NCBI GenBank assembly: GCA_013397115.1
Contig: VWZW01006249.1
Coordinates: 3,942,100-4,006,099, forward strand
From: Edolisoma coerulescens
Taxonomy: Eukaryota > Chordata > Aves > Passeriformes > Campephagidae
Length of the DNA stretch: 64,000 nucleotides
Direction of reading: 5' to 3'
Under the pieces are notes generated by a model that searched no databases, was not told the DNA's origin, and saw only the letters and a list, made by a program, of their open reading frames with translations. The translations under genes and the position numbers were made by a program. Below, one piece after another: positions 39,480 to 62,900 of the stretch; the stretch's first letter is position 1; every line of letters starts with the position of its first letter.

Positions 39480-42400
39480 TTAACTAAATTTAAAAAAAAA
39501 AGTCAGCAAGACTAAAGCATTTAACAGACGCTAACCTGACTCCTTAGGCTCAAGCAAGCACAGCTGGGAAGGAAAAACCGCTACCACAGCCTAAGGCAAA
39601 AGCAGAAAGGGCCAGTAGAGGGCTCACGGGGAGTTTTAGCGCACCACAACCCTACTGACGGGAAAATTAAAAAAAAAATAGAAGAGAATCTATGAGAAGC
39701 AGACAGACAAAATTATATTATCTAACATCTGCAGAAGGATAAGCTCTTATAACAACAGCAGGAACAAGTCTGAGTGAGAAAGGATGGCAGCGGGGAAGAA
39801 AGACCCATTATAAGTTCCTTTTCCATTCGTGCACATAGGAACAGGAAAGGGTAAAATTCCTAACTTCTTTATTTACAGTCTGCCAGTAGTCATTATTTCC
39901 TCATCAAGATATCAAGTTTAAGAAAAACACTTGGAGAATTATCTTGTGCATTTCCCTACAGCTTCTAATGATCCTGGCCTGATAGCAGGATTGGATAACA
40001 GGAGTTCGCTTTACTTTGGCATGTAAGAACAAAGAACAAACATTTAAAAGTAATAGTGAAAGCAAATATATTGTATACATAGTAAAAATATCCTATGAAG
40101 TGTGTTGGATATGTAGTAAAAACATTCTACGAAGTGCTGAACCACAGACTGTTGTAAGAGATGGCTTATTCAAATTATAACATTTAGAAATGCAGGTTTG
40201 ATTCGCTGCAAACCAGCACTGCCCCGAGCTACAAAAATTACAAGGTATATCACATACACAAAATAAATCCCTTGGGATGAGAATGTAGGCAACAAGGCTT
40301 ATTAGCAATAAGCAAACATCAGAATTGTAACATCAAAGAAATGGATTCTAGCAACAGAGCATATTGCAGCACAGTTTCAGAATAAGAGGGAAGAAGCTAC
40401 AGTAGTAAGGAAAATACAAACTGAATGATTTACCATCAGATCAAGAGTACAGCAGGCACCTGTTCAAATATCATGCAGTTGTACTGACTGTTACATGGCC
40501 AAACTGATCTCTGTTTTCCCAGACACCAGTGCTTGTTTTTTTTTTCCTTTTCCCTGGTGTGTAGTGGCATTGGATTCTTATTATATTCCAAAAAGTTCCC
40601 CACAGGTAAGTCAGAGCATTAAAAATAATTGTAAAAAATCTACAAAATACAGTACTTCAATTTTTTTTTAAATCAGAAAATAGCAATCTATAAGGGCCCC
40701 TTGAGACTAAGAACTTGCACAATTCTGAAAGTTCTTACCTGTCCTCAACTCTGAATGAGCTCCATCGTTGGCTTTAGTGGTTATATGTATAATTAAGCAT
40801 GGTTAATATCTCTGATCTGGTGCTACTGCAACGCAAGAGATAACAGCTGCTCTCAATCAGACCAGGCCAGTATTTAGGCAAGTGATTTGCATGAAATAGC
40901 ATTCTATTCACAGCCACCTACTTCAAGCTGCCCATCTATGCAAATCAGATTAAATATAAATGGCCAAATTACCTCTAATGTCATTCTACGGAAGTTAATT
41001 GACAGCAGGGGTGGATTTGGCTCCGTATCTTTTAATCTTGTGATTCTGTACACTTAGCAGTACTCCTACAGCGAAAAGCTGATAGCCCATCTCTGCATTT
41101 TTCACCTGCTTTTATATCCTTGGCTGCTTGGACCCACTGTACCCCAGATGACAAACACATCAGGAAGTCTCTATCATTTGAATCAGAACAACAGCAGTAA
41201 AACAGTAGCAGAGCTTAATGGAAAGCATTAACCAGGTAAGGCTTAATTGTGGTTACAATGTAGGCCAGAGGTAGAGATCCTGAGGTTCACAGACATACTC
41301 CTGTTTCTTCCTTTGGGCCTGGCTTTCCACACACACACCTCCAGTTTCTCTTGCATATTAGGAATGCCTTGGTTTTATTCTGTTGCAGAGAAAATATGCA
41401 GGGAAACCTGTATGGCTGAAGGACTTAATCGCTTTAAAAGAAAGACTCAGCTTACCAAGGGAACAGCATCCACTGAGTATATGGACTGAAAAGAAACAGT
41501 TTCTCAAATGCTTCTTGCCATACTCCAGAGAGTATTGTTTCTTAGTAAATAGAATTAAAATACACATTTTAAAAAAGAGGATTCAGATATAACTGTTGAG
41601 GCTTACACTATACCAGCTAGCTCTTCTCATACATATTACAGTGATAACTATATTTCAATGCATAATCATCTTGCTGTACTAATTGGGTAAAATTTAAAGA
41701 CAGTATAATGCACAGTCTTTTTCACTCCTATTTGTTTATACATGTCAAAGTTCAGATGATCTTCCAGTTTACTCTTCTGCACTTCTTCTATCTGTTCATA
41801 TTTATCAAAGATTAGTTGTATTTGCCAGTTGGGTGTTAAGCAAACTTACTCCCAGTATGTTGCAGCAAAAAATCAATACTTTTCAATGTGCACAAGAAGA
41901 ACTGACCTTAGATACTACCAGCACCACCACATTTCACTGTATTTCAGTTTTTTAAAACCGTTTGCCAAACCAAGTGGTTTTAAGCTATTAGCAATACATA
42001 ACATACATCCTGTGACCAGTTGCAGATAAAGTTTAGTAAGGAGGACAGTATAGATAGAATAGTCTTGCCATTTCACTGCCCATTATACCAGAGACAACAG
42101 TTAAATAGCAACTGCTCATCTGCTCAAGAAGTTTAAATCCCAGAGCAGGAAATACAGTTAGTCACGCACCCCAAAGTAGTATTTGACATCAAGATGGCTG
42201 TCAGCTGCAATGGCCTGACCGCAGCTGCAGGGGTTTGTTCCCACAGCCACAGCTCAGGGAGTGGGACACACCAGGCTGGCAGCTCCAGACAGCCTTCGGA
42301 GCAAGTTTCTCTGCTCTGAAGTGTTGCAAGCCCTGGCTGCTACAGCAGGTGACTGCTCTGATTTATTAGGAGCGGTGTGAGTTTAACGACCTCCAACAGC

Positions 42401-44500
42401 CAGGTCAGAGTACCTTCAATTGCCTCTGTAAATTATGCAGTGAGAATGCGACAGTGGTTTAAGTACAAAACTCTTCCTCCTCACCAAAGGAAGATCAAGC
42501 TACTCTGAACAGACCACTTTACCTGTTCATGAGAGGATCCACAGAGAGTTTTAAAAATCAAGCTGCACATCTGCCGCTTTCACGTGTTGGTTTGCTGCAG
42601 CTTTTAATAGGGGAGAAAAGAATCTAAGAAATTCCATGCCCATTATACCAAGTATTCCAACAACTTCCCTCTCACACAGATGAGTCCTTGCAGAATAACT
42701 GTTCATAAAGAGTTACTCTGTTAGCAAAAAGAACAGTTTTGGTCCAGAGGGGCTGCCTGTACATTTATCTGTTGTAACCTTTTTTGAGTCCTTAGGGCCC
42801 ACCGTTACTGCAGGTGGGAGTAACAGTGATCACTGCTTGCAATGGGAGAAGTTCTGTCCTCTACTGGTGCTGAAGAAATTCCCCCTGAGTCTTTGGGACT
42901 TGTTTTATTTACAGGAAAGCTATTCACAATTCTGTTTGCATACAGATAAACAAGGAATAATAACATCCACCTACTACAGTTGCTGTGGAGTTAAAAAAAG
43001 TTCTTTAAAGATGCTACAGAGGTACAAAATGTTACAATTGCAATATGCTACACTGACTGTTATAACTTGCCTCTTATTTAATACTTATTGTGAACTATAA
43101 ATAAAAAATGAACTGTAAATACACAGTTATGAAAATGTAAAATATGTGGAAAATGACAGGTTTTGCTATTGAAACGGGTTAAAAAGTTGCTTTTCCAACA
43201 CATTTTGGATGGGAGGATGCTTTGACCTCACTAAATTTGCCTGGAAGTGCTATCCTGTGAAAGAAGGCTTCATGGGTCTGAGCCCTGTCTGAGGAATGAA
43301 TAAACACTTGAGAAAGATGCAGGACTCGTATCTCTCAAACCAGGGAATGCTGCTGATTGTGTGACTAAATTGCATTCGCTATGAGGAGCAGGAACTTTCT
43401 AGGGAGCTTTATTGCTAAAGAAAATAAACAGAAAGGAAAACTTTGTGTGAAAATTTGTTGGTTTTATGATCTTATCTATCTAGCATAAAAAATACACTAT
43501 GTTAGAAAAGGGTGGTTTCTGAATGCATTTCATTAAGCCTAATTCATCAAATAGAAATAAATTTATCAAATCGCCATAATAAATCAAATAGAAATGACCT
43601 TTTTATTTTAGGATGTTTTACACAAGACAATGTCTAGCCTCAGGGACAAAATAATCATAAAGAAATAAGTAATGGTTGCCTAAGCAGACTAAACACAATA
43701 TAATGAATTTCCCCATAGGGAGTCTCAATATAGTGATCACTAGGGGAAGGACACTACTGCTGTCCACACAGGCATCGTTTTCTTAGGCAAAATAACTACT
43801 CATGGGTTCATTACTGTGTTGTTCAGCCCTTCTCAGAACAGATCCAAACCAGCCACTGTTAACACCTTACTACTGTAGCATTATTATGGTAACACCCACA
43901 AGACACAGACAAATGGGTGTTGAAAATGTGTAAAAAAATTCTCCACAATATCTCCCCTCCCCCCAATTTACAATCCAAGTGCAACCCAACAAGTGCAGAT
44001 ACAGTCACAAACACAAGAAAGCAACATGAATATATCTGTTAACTATGTATATAGCTACCAGAAGAAAATCAGTATCACAAGAATTCTGATGCCATTACAG
44101 ACATCTGAATGACAATGCGCAATTCAAAGCAACATCAAAACCAAGATAAAAGATCAATAGAGGAAATGTGAGTACCTCTTGTGTCCTGTCACGAAAAAAA
44201 TTAAAAAGCAAGTGATTCTCAGAAAATGGAGGCTACTAGTGCTGTATATTGTCAAATATCACTTCAAAGAATTTCTGCTCACACGTTTAAGATAAGAGGA
44301 AACTAAACACACAGTCTTAGTCCTCAGCTTTCAAGTACACCCAGGACTGAGCTAAGTAACTGGAAAGGCTGCAAGTAATCTGATAACTCTATCACCAAAA
44401 ACTGGTACAAAATTACTCTTGAGACAAACCCCAAATTTTAATGTTGCCAAGTGTAAGAAAGGTAGGAAAAGTTTTTAAAAGCAGTCATTCCCAGAGGCAT
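39480..44500. other. Intergenic DNA between CIB2 and IDH3A
   Basis: About 5 kb of AT-rich sequence between the divergent promoters. Open frames are short and unrecognised. There is a minor two-copy 34-bp repeat near 40080-40137 and no clear mobile element. Confidence 0.7.
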
Positions 44501-44534
44501 GAGCTCACACTGCCTTAGTTCTAGTTTGGTGCTT

Positions 44535-44705
44535 TACTCTCCAGAGCACGCCCGGCTCTCCGGCCGCCCTTCAGCAGTGACAGCGCGTGGGAGCCGCCCC
44601 GGGCGGGCCTTTCGAACGGCCCTGCGGGGCGGCCCTCAGCCGGCGCTGCCGGGGACGGGACACCGCGCCCTCAGGGCCTCCCACGGCCCCCGCCGCTCCT
44701 CGAAC
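44535..44705. promoter_or_regulatory. Isolated GC-rich island upstream of IDH3A
   Basis: About 170 bases of very GC- and CpG-rich DNA with GGGCGG-type Sp1-like motifs, separated from the main IDH3A island by about 270 bp of AT-rich DNA. It may be part of the IDH3A promoter or the start of a divergent non-coding transcript. The 69-codon frame here has no recognisable domain. Confidence 0.45.
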
Positions 44706-45144
44706 TGATACAGCAGCAGTTTTTTAAAATAGTGAGACAAGTACCTCAGAAATGAAGGCAAATAGAAGTCTTAAATTGTCCCGATTTCAACAGGCTTGTT
44801 TTTAACACTTTTAAGTACATGGCTTAGGAGGCTTCTTATGTACTTCAACAAAAATCTGACATCTTTCTTAACAACAACTATTTTTTTCCCATAAACGACT
44901 CAATTCTAGAGGCTGAGATTTTATAAAACCATCAAACGCTTCAAAACTGGGGCCTCTTTGAAAACTGGTTGTTTGTCTCCACACAGATTCCACAACGGTA
45001 CCTCCTCAGACACCGCACCTGGAGCTCCCGCGTCCTCCAGCGGCACCGGGCCGTCCACGCCGGCACCTCACGCACGGCCGGGAGCGGGATCTCCCCGGCA
45101 GCACCCTCGCCGGGCCGCGGGATGAGGGCTGAGGGCAGGGGGAG

Positions 45145-45345
45145 GAGGCTCGGACCGCCTCAGGCAGCGGCGGGCGGGAGCTGAGGGGCCGCGGGACGAG
45201 GCTCGGACCGCCTCAGGCAGCGGCGGGCGGGAGCTGAGGGGCCGCGGGATGAGGCTCGGACCGCCTCAGGCAGCGGCGGGCGGGAGCTGAGGGGCCGCGG
45301 GATGAGGCTCGGACCGCCTCAGGCAGCGGCGGGCGGGAGCTGCGG
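45145..45345 (+). repeat. 53-bp minisatellite, about 3.8 copies
   Basis: The unit begins GAGGCTCGGACCGCCTCAGG and starts at 45145, 45198, 45251 and 45304, an exact 53-base period. The first three copies are almost identical. The fourth diverges after GGGAGCTG. The array ends about 30 bases before the assembly gap, so its true length is uncertain. GC-rich minisatellites are a common cause of such gaps in bird assemblies. Confidence 0.95.
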
Positions 45346-45376
45346 GGCGCGGGCACTGCCGCAGCGGCGGTCCTGG

Positions 45377-45545
45377 NNNNNNNNNNNNNNNNNNNNNNNN
45401 NNNNNNNNNNNNNNNNNNNNNNNNNNNNNNNNNNNNNNNNNNNNNNNNNNNNNNNNNNNNNNNNNNNNNNNNNNNNNNNNNNNNNNNNNNNNNNNNNNNN
45501 NNNNNNNNNNNNNNNNNNNNNNNNNNNNNNNNNNNNNNNNNNNNN
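45377..45545. other. Assembly gap (169 N)
   Basis: A run of unknown bases inside the IDH3A CpG island. The sequence before it ends GGCGGTCCTGG and the sequence after it begins AACGCAGCC. Exon 1 of IDH3A probably lies in or next to it. The N count may be nominal. Confidence 0.98.
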
Positions 45546-45665
45546 AACGCAGCCTGGAAACGTCATTCCCGCAAAGAGCCCGCGGTACCAGGCACTGCAG
45601 AGCCGGCTGGGGGGAACTCCTACCGGGCTCTGGCTGGCGGCTTTCTAGCCCCCACACCTGTCCTC

Positions 45666-47268
45666 TGGGATTTACTGCTCTGAACCATTCGGAAATGCAG
45701 GCCTTATCCCGGGGCTGTCACGGAGATGCTGCTTTTTGCCTTGAGTAAATGAAATTTCTTTTGCGCCTTTAAATAACAGCCTGCTAGAGGCAAAGTCATT
45801 GAGGCCCCTCCATTTAACCTATCTGCTAAAATAAGGAAGAACTGTCAAGAGCTAATCACAACACGTGATTTTAAGGTCAGAATGGATCCGTTTTCCTTAG
45901 GTGGATTCTTCGTTGGTGTTATCAGTGTTGAACTTCAGTATCATGTACTAGGCCCATGATTTCTGACAAGACTGACTGTGCCCTTTCCAGGGCTGCTCTG
46001 GAGTGTGAATCCTGGTTCTATATGCAGGAACTGTACCATGAGAACACTTACACTCTACAGTCAACTTCACGTTTTCGTTTGATTGCTCTGCCTTCATCCT
46101 CAACCATATGGCTTGCTTTGGTAAACACTGCTTGCCTGTTGCAGTGACCTTGTACATCTCGTGTGGGGCTACAAGTAAAAATAGACCTAGCTTAGATTAC
46201 TTCTCCCCCAGAGTTCATTACAATATACATGAGAATTATATTGTTTCTAGTTGTTTCTCTTGGTGCCCACATAGTTTGTTCCTTTTGCCATACACCATAC
46301 CTGTCAGTAAAGATAAGAAACAGCAAACACAAGTGCGACAGGAGAGGAATACAAATTGTCAAAGTCATTTCTAGCCTGATAGCTGCGGACAGCCTGCATA
46401 TGTGAGTATGGCAGAATTGAAGTAGCGTATGTCTCTGCAGTTAGAAGTCTTCTGGCTCTTAAGTCACAGAGGCATCAATATTCCTAGAGAGGAGGGTAAG
46501 ATTGGGAGGCTGTGATTTTTCTGCAGATTAGGGATTTTGTCCATGGTGCTCAGCTGGGCAAGAGCCCAAACTTGGGGCTTAGATAACATCCCAGTTTTGA
46601 AGCTTAATGCCAGTTCAGAATACTCAGAAAATGTAATTCTTTGACTATGCTGTGTAGACTTGTTGCTATGGTGAATTTTGTCTTTAATGTGCATTTCAGT
46701 TCCACTTTTAAAAAACCGTCAGGCAAGCAGAAGGCAACGGTACAACACCTACAGATATAAAAGGCAGAAGAACAGGATTCACCACAGTTTGAATGGAAGA
46801 AGTGACACTCATGTAAAGTAGTTTTGGAAACATCACCTAAAATGTGTAAAGATACTCTCCACTCAACTGCTATCAACAAAGTGTTTAATTTTTCACTTTC
46901 CTTTCCACAAATCTTCATCCTTAGCGTATCATGTATTTAGTTGGAGTTCCTGCAGCCTGGCTTCCAACATGTTGTGTGTGAGGACTCCAGGTGGGGTGCA
47001 GTGACCCCCAGGCAGGACGGGAGCACGGCACAGGGCAAAGAGCAGCTGTCCTGGGCTCCCCTTGTGCTAAGAATACCCACGAGGCGATGCTGCCCTGCAA
47101 CTTGGCAAAGCACTGGGTACTCTGGTTTCATTTGGATTTTTATACTAGTTTGAGATAGGAGATTTAAAGCAATATGACTTTAAAAAGCAGATTTGCTGCA
47201 ATATTGTTAAACTTTGAAAATTCCATTTGTGCAGTAAAACAGCATCTTTTTGGTTTGTATTTTTGCAG
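45666..47268 (+). other. IDH3A: IDH3A intron 1 (visible part)
   Basis: The sequence between the CpG island and exon 2, presumed first intron. It contains a GC-richer patch near 46.95-47.13 kb with frames on both strands but no recognised family. Confidence 0.6.
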
Positions 47269-57219
<9,951 letters not shown>

Positions 57220-57352
57220 ACTTCCCTCATACTCCTGCTGATAACTCTGGAAGGACACATCACACAGAGTACAATATATGTAACCTGATATCTACATGCA
57301 TACAGTTTGCTTATCTCTTGAGGGCAAACTTTTTAGCTGAGGCCTCTCCATT

Positions 57353-57358
57353 AATAAA
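57353..57358 (+). terminator. IDH3A: Proximal IDH3A poly(A) signal candidate
   Basis: AATAAA 134 bases after the stop codon, followed by sequence containing GTGCCTGC. This would give a short 3'UTR. A second AATAAA at 58751 may serve a long 3'UTR. Confidence 0.5.
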
Positions 57359-58750
57359 TCTAGTCCAAATGGCTACAAATGATGCTTGTGCCTGCTTTCA
57401 GTGGACTTTTCCAAGTGCTTTGTCTTATTTATTTTTTTTCTATCTGGTGAACATTTTTATGTAAGTGAATTCTTTTATTGGCACTGTAACTGTCTACTCT
57501 TTTCCATTTCAATTAGAGGGTTTTACTTTTGACATAGGAAAATTATGCAAACAAACCAGTAACAGAATTAGTGAAATATAAAAGCACCTTAATGTTTAAA
57601 ACCTACTTTACTGATCTTGCTGAAATTGAAAAGATAGGTTTTCAGCCTAAGAGTGGCACAAGATGATCTTCATAAACAGAGACGGGTATAAAATAACTTA
57701 AAATAGCAATTTCATGTTAGAAGCAATGAGAAAACCACTTTAGATACTCTGGTGATTCATGAAATACAGCCCTGCCCACCAAAGGCATGAATTAAGAAAT
57801 ACAAAATTCTAGAGATTTAATCTATTTCTGTATTTTAAAAAAGCCTACAACCATTAACAAGGGGTGAGAATTAATGCTGAAGCAAAGTTATTTTTCAAAT
57901 CTATATACCAAAATAATTCTTGCCAGTTTTCCTCTTTGAAACACACTTTACAATAGAGTTCTAATGAGGGCAAACTATACAAAATTACTTCCGCCGTATA
58001 TTGTGAGGGAAAAGTATTAACTTTGCAAATTTACACTAAATATTTCATGACTTCTGCTAGAATGCTTTTTGTGTTGCAGTTTTCTGCACAGTCTGTTCAG
58101 TGTGTCTTCCTGTATTGACTAGTAATTTTATTCTAGAAACTCTGAATGTAGGGGACTAGTCCTAAATGGATTAAGACAGATCAGCAGTTTGGCTCTGGTG
58201 CCTGTGTTCCAGAAATACATTTCATCCCTATTCAAGGGGATCTGAGTCTATTTTTTCCTTGCTTAATGGGTGCAAATGCAACTCTTTGCCCTCCCTTCCC
58301 CATCAGATGCAGATTGTCACTCGAGTCGTTCTGATCTGTAGGTATCAAGGTATTCCTTCCATTCCTGCACCTGACAAAAAATATGCATTTTCAAACTCGT
58401 TAGTATAGCACAGGATTATCCCTACAGCCAGAAGCAGGCTTCTTACAGCTTAATTCTATTCATAGAAAGTAACTAAGTGGAGTAATATCTATTAAGACTG
58501 TTTTGGGCTGGTTGTTTCAGAAGTAAAACACCTTTGGAGTAACGACCTCTTGTGTCACTCTAAAGTAAGCATTCCAGCTTTTTTATACAGTCTAACAACA
58601 TGCTGGAGGAGCTTTATTCCTCCCACACTCCGCTTTTGGTGAATAGGGCAACAATTCTTTCCGTGTTTTACAAGCTGCTGCTTCCTTGTTTCCTTCAGAT
58701 TAATATTGTTAAAGAAATTCTGAATTACTATTGCGCACAAAATGGGGAAG

Positions 58751-58756
58751 AATAAA
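58751..58756 (+). terminator. IDH3A: Distal IDH3A poly(A) signal candidate
   Basis: AATAAA followed within about 20-35 bases by a T/GT-rich stretch (TTGCTTGTTTTGTTTTT), a good downstream element. It would give a 3'UTR of about 1.55 kb, similar in scale to mammalian IDH3A. Confidence 0.5.
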
Positions 58757-59047
58757 CTTTTCAAAGTCCTATTGCTTGTTTTGTTTTTATAATCCCAGGC
58801 TGCTGCTTTGTCTTATGTGTTGAGCTGATTATTGGTACTTGCAACAAATCTTAAGTCTGTAAGATGTGTGAGACGGGTAATGGAACTTTTATGGAAACCT
58901 TATCCTGTTCTGCATCATTTCTTTTGTCTCAGTAACAGTGGCTGTGGCCTGCCAGCCTGTGTGAGCTACTAGAGCTGTCTGCCAAAGAACACTTACAGCA
59001 CACCCTTTAGACAAGTTTGTGCCAAGCATTTCCTTCACTTAATGTGA

Positions 59048-59053
59048 TTTATT
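59048..59053 (-). terminator. ACSBG1: ACSBG1 poly(A) signal candidate
   Basis: A minus-strand AATAAA about 840 bases beyond the ACSBG1 stop codon. Other candidates exist further toward IDH3A, so the 3'UTRs of the two genes could come close or overlap. Confidence 0.35.
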
Positions 59054-59893
59054 TTGCATATGGGTGAGAAGAAATGCAGCCCATATTTGTCAGAATTAGT
59101 GCAATGTGAATACTGAAACATGCACAAACATACACACTGACAAACACTGCCTAAAGAAAAGCACTGTAAACCATTTAAAAGAAGTTTCTGTAATAGCATT
59201 TTAATGTGAGAGCTCCTGTGGTTACTGCTTTGTGTCCTTTAGTCTTAGGGAGCTATTCCCCTGCTTTTTCTGATTATTTGTTTTTAGGAGAAATAGTAAT
59301 GCTTATTCCAACATGGACGTAAGAAATGAGTTGTTTTTTTCACAGAATTCTGAATTCTAGGCACTACAGAAATAGAAGAGGAGTGTCTTCAGGTTCTGAA
59401 ATATGTTAGTGAACAAGAAGGTTGTTCTCTGGCAGGGGAAAAAATCCCAGCCCTTTTGATTTTTTTTTTTAATAGTTACCACTGGAGTGGTATGGCAGTC
59501 TTACTAAGCAGTACTGCTATCTAGCAAAATATATCATGAGCTACAGGAAACATCCTATAGAACAAAAGAAAAAAAAATGCAAGAGCACTGTATTAAAATG
59601 TTATGTTTCAGTCTAGAGGAATTAGTTATATCTGCTTTATACAACACAGAAAGATTTTTTAGTCATTTAGGTCATAAAGTAAAAGCAGCATTAGAGAATG
59701 GACACACTGTAGATGTTTCTGTAAAAAGAGGACAAATGATCAGTGAGTATTGAACAACTAACTTGACAGCAGCTTTCTACTGGTTTGGTTCAATAGACTA
59801 CAAACTCAAAGCATAAATCTTCATTAACTCTTTTGATTAGAAAGCACTTCCTTTTGCTTACAGATCTCTCTCAATGCTTGGAGGAAACACTTC

Positions 59894-59970
59894 TTATTCT
59901 TTATAGAAGGAGTCTACTTCATTTCGGTATTTCTCGAGCACGGTGAGCCGCTTCAGCTTCATTGTGGGAC
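59894..59970 (-). CDS. ACSBG1: ACSBG1 last coding exon
   Basis: A 77-nt exon completing Gly, then PTMKLKRLTVLEKYRNEVDS, FYKE and TAA. Acceptor CTTTTAAG. The C-terminus ends a few residues earlier than the human protein. Confidence 0.94.
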
Positions 59971-62900
59971 CTTAAAAGAGGGAGAGTCAATTCCAGAAAT
60001 AGGAACAAAAATTCCTGCTCAGTTTGAGCTTTGGTGCCTAAGTATTTTAATTGGGAAGAACATGCCCCACTCGAAGAACAGATAAATGCTAAAAGTAAGC
60101 AAGCGTGGTATGTAAGGTTGCCTCCACATAAGCATGAGGACTTCAAAGGGAGCTGCACATAGGAGGGTGGTAACTGGCTACTACTTTTAAAATAAAAGTA
60201 TGTTTTTAAGCTTTTAAACAATTCCCAGTTTATTCAAAGAGCCTGGTAAGGTGCTTTGTGCTCCATTACCAGGCTTTCACTATCTTGCTGCTTCTGGTTT
60301 TTTTTTTAAGAGAAACTTTCAGTATTATTACTGGAAGTTATTAATACTATAATGCACAAGGAATTAACCAAAATTGATTAATTGCCCAAAGCAAACTGAA
60401 ATTTACGAGCTCTACTTGCAAATGAGCACAGATTCATAAATGTGTGCACAGCTAAAACTCTGATTTTTGTTTTCATTACCACATCCTGCATAACCATTTT
60501 TCCTTTCCCTGTACTGAATATTCTTAGATCAGCAGCCTCTTAACTTTGTGCACCTCAAGATAAATCAGTAAGTCTTACCTAGTTCTCCCCCAGAAATGGA
60601 AAAATCTCTTGGCAGGACTATCCATTTTTGAATGCAATGAACCCTGTTGGTAGCATTGCTGTTGACTCTGTTGATTCCCTCCTGGATGGCCCTGTAGATC
60701 GCCTGGTCTCTCGTAGCTACAATCTCGGACACTTTCGTGGCTTTACTGCCACTCCTCTGGCAGAAGTCTCTAGCTTGCTCTGTGAGAACGTCAGTGGGAT
60801 CAGATGTATCTGGGTCCAGCACACTCTAAAATATCAAATGAAGTGAATCATCAAACGCTCACTCCTAAAAGGCATTAATGGCTTCTCTGACCAGGCCCTC
60901 CCCCTTAGTAAGAAGGCTCAGGATAAATACGCAAACATTCTGTAAGCCTTAAAAAGCAGAAACACCTACAGACCATAAAGGACTTTTCTTTCCACTTGGC
61001 TACCAAACGCAAATATTTTCAGCTTATATGTAGATGTCATGAACAGACTTAAAATGTGTGAATGAATTACGCAATGGATTCCATTTCTGACCTTGAATTT
61101 CTGCCATATTTTCCAAATGACTCCATTGTCACAGGGAAACACTTAGCTCATCATTCAATGGAATTACTATGGTGTAACGTAAACAGCTTGAGATAGAAGT
61201 GTTCCTTAGACTTCTTAAGTTAGTATTTCTATTTTACCTGAAGATAGGGAGTATCAGTCATAGAGGTAAACAAGTTGAAAACACCTATAGTGGCATTCTC
61301 TAGGTATGTACACAGAACTGAAGTGCAAATGTTTTAGGAAAACAGTGATTTCTCAATTGAAGCTTATACCACAGCAAGGCTACAATTATTTTGTTCCACA
61401 GTCATCCTTCTTGTTTTATAAAAATAACAAATTGTAGAGAAATGTTTCTGTTGGAAAGTTTCCGGCTTTGCCCATAACAGAAACATTTGTTGGTTTTGCT
61501 CATCTATAAGCATAAAAGCTTTTGTTGTGTTCTGTTACAGAGACTTCTCAATCTTCCAGCACTTCTTATATAAAAATTTGCATTTAAATAGAAAATAGCT
61601 CTTATTGTATATGTAGGAGAAACAGCAGTAAATATGTGGATGTTTAGTAGATCAGGTAACCCTATGTTTAGACCCAGCAGGATGTGGTCTGTAGTTGCTA
61701 TACATTTTTCCCCCTGCTAACAAAACATCCTCCTATTTAATTTTAGGTCTTTTTACAAATGGTTCAAAATTATTATTCTTTTGTTAGGTGCACGTGTATA
61801 ACTTCACTGAAGACAATATTAAAACTGGTTTACCTTTAGGGTCAGGAACATTGACAAAAACTTCTTTTTATCTCCAATCACCATAGCATTACTAACAATT
61901 GGGAGTTCTTTTTTAACAGCATCTTCGATTGGAATTGGAGGCACGTTTTCACCTCCAGCTGTAATAATCAAATCTAGGCAAAAAAATAAAGGCTATTAGT
62001 TGAGTTCAAATAAATTCCAAAGATCAGGTTGATGTCTGGCTCAACCTGCTTTTCTTATTCTGACAGAAAATATAAGAGATTTTTTTTCCAAGATAGTATT
62101 TTCCAAAGACCACAAATCCTATTAATTATCTTCAAAATGAAAATGCTATTTTTCAAACGTGCTCACGTTCTCAGGATCTCCCTCAGTATATCTCCTCCAG
62201 GTATTTTTTACATAATAGAGTAACAGGTTAATCTCAAGGGACTGTTACATAACTGGAATTTTTCTGTGAGAGATCATCTCTTCCAAATTAGCAAAGGATT
62301 CACCCTCTATTCTATTGTTGCTATCTCACCAAAAAGCAAGTTCATTGTTAACATCATGAGTAAAACCAATTCTTAAATCCACCAAGAGGGGTCAGACGAA
62401 AATAAGTTACTACTGCAGGAAGTCTCCATAAAAGCAACATTTGTTCTGAAGTGTAATACATATATTCAATGAAATTATTAGGAACTTGAGTATTCTCTAA
62501 GTAAATTCCAGTTCTTTAGTTACATTGGTGACTTCTCATTGTCCTCAAATAATTCTTTGCAGCATCTCAGAACATGCTTCAACAAATAACACAGACACAC
62601 TTTTCTAGGTCTAACTTTCCCTTTCTTTCCATCCTCCTTTTACAATTGCCCTGTCTTTGTCTCAGATCCTCTACCAATCCCTCTGGCCCTCAGTTTTTCA
62701 TTGTCTTTATTTGGACTTGAATTTAAAACTTCAACAAAACTGGACATATGGTCATTTTATCCCAGATTGTCTACCTTTCCTGTAATTTAGAGTAGTTGCT
62801 ATTAGTTCAGCAATCAAGGCAGATATAAGAGAAACACAAATGTTCAGATGGATTGAGACAAGGGGTTGGTATTGCTGTGCTAAAGGAAAACGAATCAGAC

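Larger units (their letters stand above)
44975..45665 (+). promoter_or_regulatory. IDH3A: IDH3A promoter CpG island (contains an assembly gap)
   Basis: Dense CpG and GC-rich DNA upstream of IDH3A exon 2. It contains the 53-bp minisatellite and the N run. By position it should hold the IDH3A start site and exon 1. No TATA box was seen in the readable part. Confidence 0.7.
57360..59893. other. Convergent 3' flank between IDH3A and ACSBG1
   Basis: About 2.5 kb without a protein gene; it should hold the 3'UTRs of both genes. The 69-codon minus frame at 58555-58764 is not recognised and is probably chance. Confidence 0.7.

Noticed and set aside
45213..45748. Frames crossing the N run
   Set aside because: The run of N translates to unknown residues, and the rest comes from the 53-bp minisatellite.
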